From TMP-24 sp964600685 (GTDB lineage Bacteria; Pseudomonadota; Alphaproteobacteria; Rhodobacterales; Rhodobacteraceae), in contig CAZRKU010000134.1 of assembly GCA_964600685.1 (NCBI GenBank), positions 1 through 6,121 of the forward strand: 6,121 nucleotides of DNA, read 5' to 3'. Below the pieces are notes generated by a model, which searched no databases, had not been told where the DNA came from, and saw only the letters and a list, made by a program, of their open reading frames with translations. A program made the position numbers and the translations under genes. Shown here in pieces: positions 5,371 through 6,121 of this stretch. How positions within the stretch are numbered: position 1 is the stretch's first letter; every line of letters begins with the position of its first letter.

Positions 5371-5449
5371 ATCCCGTCCAGCCATTGCGGGCCGTGCCGA
5401 AGCCGGATAACCCCTGCTGCTGGGCGTTCGGGCGGCCCATCGCGCAACG

Positions 5450-5483
5450 AAAAACCCCGGCGCGGGGTGCGACCGGGGTTTTT
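5450..5483. terminator. Bidirectional Rho-independent terminator
   Basis: AAAAACCCCGG (5450-5460) pairs perfectly with CCGGGGTTTTT (5473-5483) over 11 bp with a 12-base loop. There is a T-run at the 3' side on both strands. It sits between two convergent genes, the RHH-like gene ending at 5343 and the aspartate-semialdehyde dehydrogenase gene ending at 5510 on the minus strand, and should terminate both. Confidence 0.92.
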
Positions 5484-5509
5484 GCGAATGTCAGAGTTTC
5501 GCGGGTCGC

Positions 5510-6121
5510 TCAGCCCTTCTTCAGGCATCGGCTTCCCAGAAGCTCGGCGATCTGCACGGCGTTCAGCGCCGCGCCCTTGCGCAGGTTGTCGCTGACACAC
5601 CAGAGGTTCAACCCGTTGTCGATGGTCGAATCCTGACGCACGCGGCTGACATAAGTGGCATATTCGCCCACGCATTCGATCGGGGTGATATAGCCGCCCG
5701 GCTCGCGCTTATCGACCAGCATCACGCCCGGTGCTTCGCGCAAAATGTCTTGTGCTTCTTCCCAGTCGAGGAACTCTTCGGTTTCGATGTTGATTGCCTC
5801 GGAATGGCCGACGAAGACCGGAACACGAACACAGGTCGCAGTGACCTTGATCGACTTGTCGAGGATCTTCTTCGTCTCGGCCACCATCTTCCATTCCTCC
5901 TTGGTCGAGCCATCGTCCAGGAAGACGTCGATATGCGGGATTACGTTGAAGGCAATCTGCTTGGAAAACTTCTTGGGCGGAACTTCGGACACGGGGTTGT
6001 AGATGGATTTGGTCTGGTTCCAAAGTTCGTCCATCCCTTCCTTGCCCGCGCCCGACACCGACTGATAGGTCGCCACGACGACACGCTTGATCCTGGCGCG
6101 GTCATGCAGCGGCTTCAATGC
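5510..6121 (-). CDS. asd: Aspartate-semialdehyde dehydrogenase, C-terminal 203 residues (partial)
   Basis: NADPH-dependent enzyme converting aspartyl phosphate to aspartate semialdehyde, the branch-point step to lysine, diaminopimelate, methionine, threonine and isoleucine. The gene runs off the right edge, so the Rossmann domain and the catalytic cysteine are outside. Visible catalytic elements are the Gln of the TYQSVSGAG segment and the Arg and His spaced seven residues apart in CVRVPVFVGHSEA, the same spacing as Arg267 and His274 of the E. coli enzyme. KQIAFNVIPHID and the C-terminal DNLRKGAALNAVQIAELL are family hallmarks. Sequence and spacing match alphaproteobacterial forms. The frame is open to the last base, so the coding region continues beyond the window. 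The bidirectional terminator lies 27 bases past its stop. Confidence 0.97.
   Translation of the reverse strand, partial: ALKPLHDRARIKRVVVATYQSVSGAGKEGMDELWNQTKSIYNPVSEVPPKKFSKQIAFNVIPHIDVFLDDGSTKEEWKMVAETKKILDKSIKVTATCVRVPVFVGHSEAINIETEEFLDWEEAQDILREAPGVMLVDKREPGGYITPIECVGEYATYVSRVRQDSTIDNGLNLWCVSDNLRKGAALNAVQIAELLGSRCLKKG

Noticed and set aside
4923..5675. A 250-codon minus-strand open frame across the RHH-like gene and into the asd 3' end.
   Set aside because: It overlaps the bidirectional terminator and the end of asd in another frame, and its translation is Arg/Ser/Pro-rich without recognisable motifs.

Overview
The window reads as chromosomal DNA of a GC-rich alphaproteobacterium, most likely a member of the Rhodobacterales (Rhodobacter/Paracoccus relatives). 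This rests on recognisable protein families in their alphaproteobacterial form: a class III alcohol dehydrogenase, a DUF2794 protein, a beta-carbonic anhydrase beginning with a Rhodobacter-type N-terminus, and an alphaproteobacterial aspartate-semialdehyde dehydrogenase. There is no sign of a phage, insertion sequence, CRISPR array, rRNA or tRNA. It looks like ordinary core genome.

Layout, left to right. (1) The N-terminal part of S-(hydroxymethyl)glutathione dehydrogenase runs off the left edge on the minus strand (1-392). A small I78-type protease-inhibitor lipoprotein diverges from it (468-737, plus). (2) A 279-base gap (738-1016) holds a terminator hairpin and a long 15-bp inverted repeat with an outer helix. 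Read on the minus strand, these have the order expected of a small structured RNA ending in a Rho-independent terminator. The gap ends in a possible promoter for a DUF2794 gene (1017-1364, plus). (3) DUF2794 converges, with only 5 bases between stop codons, on a minus-strand pair: an M17 leucyl aminopeptidase (2194-3570) followed by an NlpC/P60 cysteine peptidase (1370-2197). The two overlap by ATGA, are probably translationally coupled, and both lack signal peptides, so together they look like a cytoplasmic peptide or murein-peptide degradation unit. (4) Upstream, on the same strand, lies a small helical protein of unknown function (3658-4038) that resembles a histidine-phosphotransfer domain without its histidine. 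(5) A divergent 171-base gap leads to a beta-carbonic anhydrase (4210-4860, plus) and then a ribbon-helix-helix-like protein (4912-5343, plus). (6) A strong bidirectional terminator (5450-5483) separates these from the C-terminal two thirds of aspartate-semialdehyde dehydrogenase (5510-6121, minus), which runs off the right edge.

Functionally the region is a set of housekeeping genes: formaldehyde detoxification, peptide turnover, CO2/bicarbonate interconversion and lysine/threonine/methionine/diaminopimelate biosynthesis, interleaved with several lineage-restricted small proteins. I found no clear new multi-gene system. The least explained items are the structured element at about 757-856, the histidine-less Hpt-like protein, and the RHH-like protein with a CtrA-like site just upstream.
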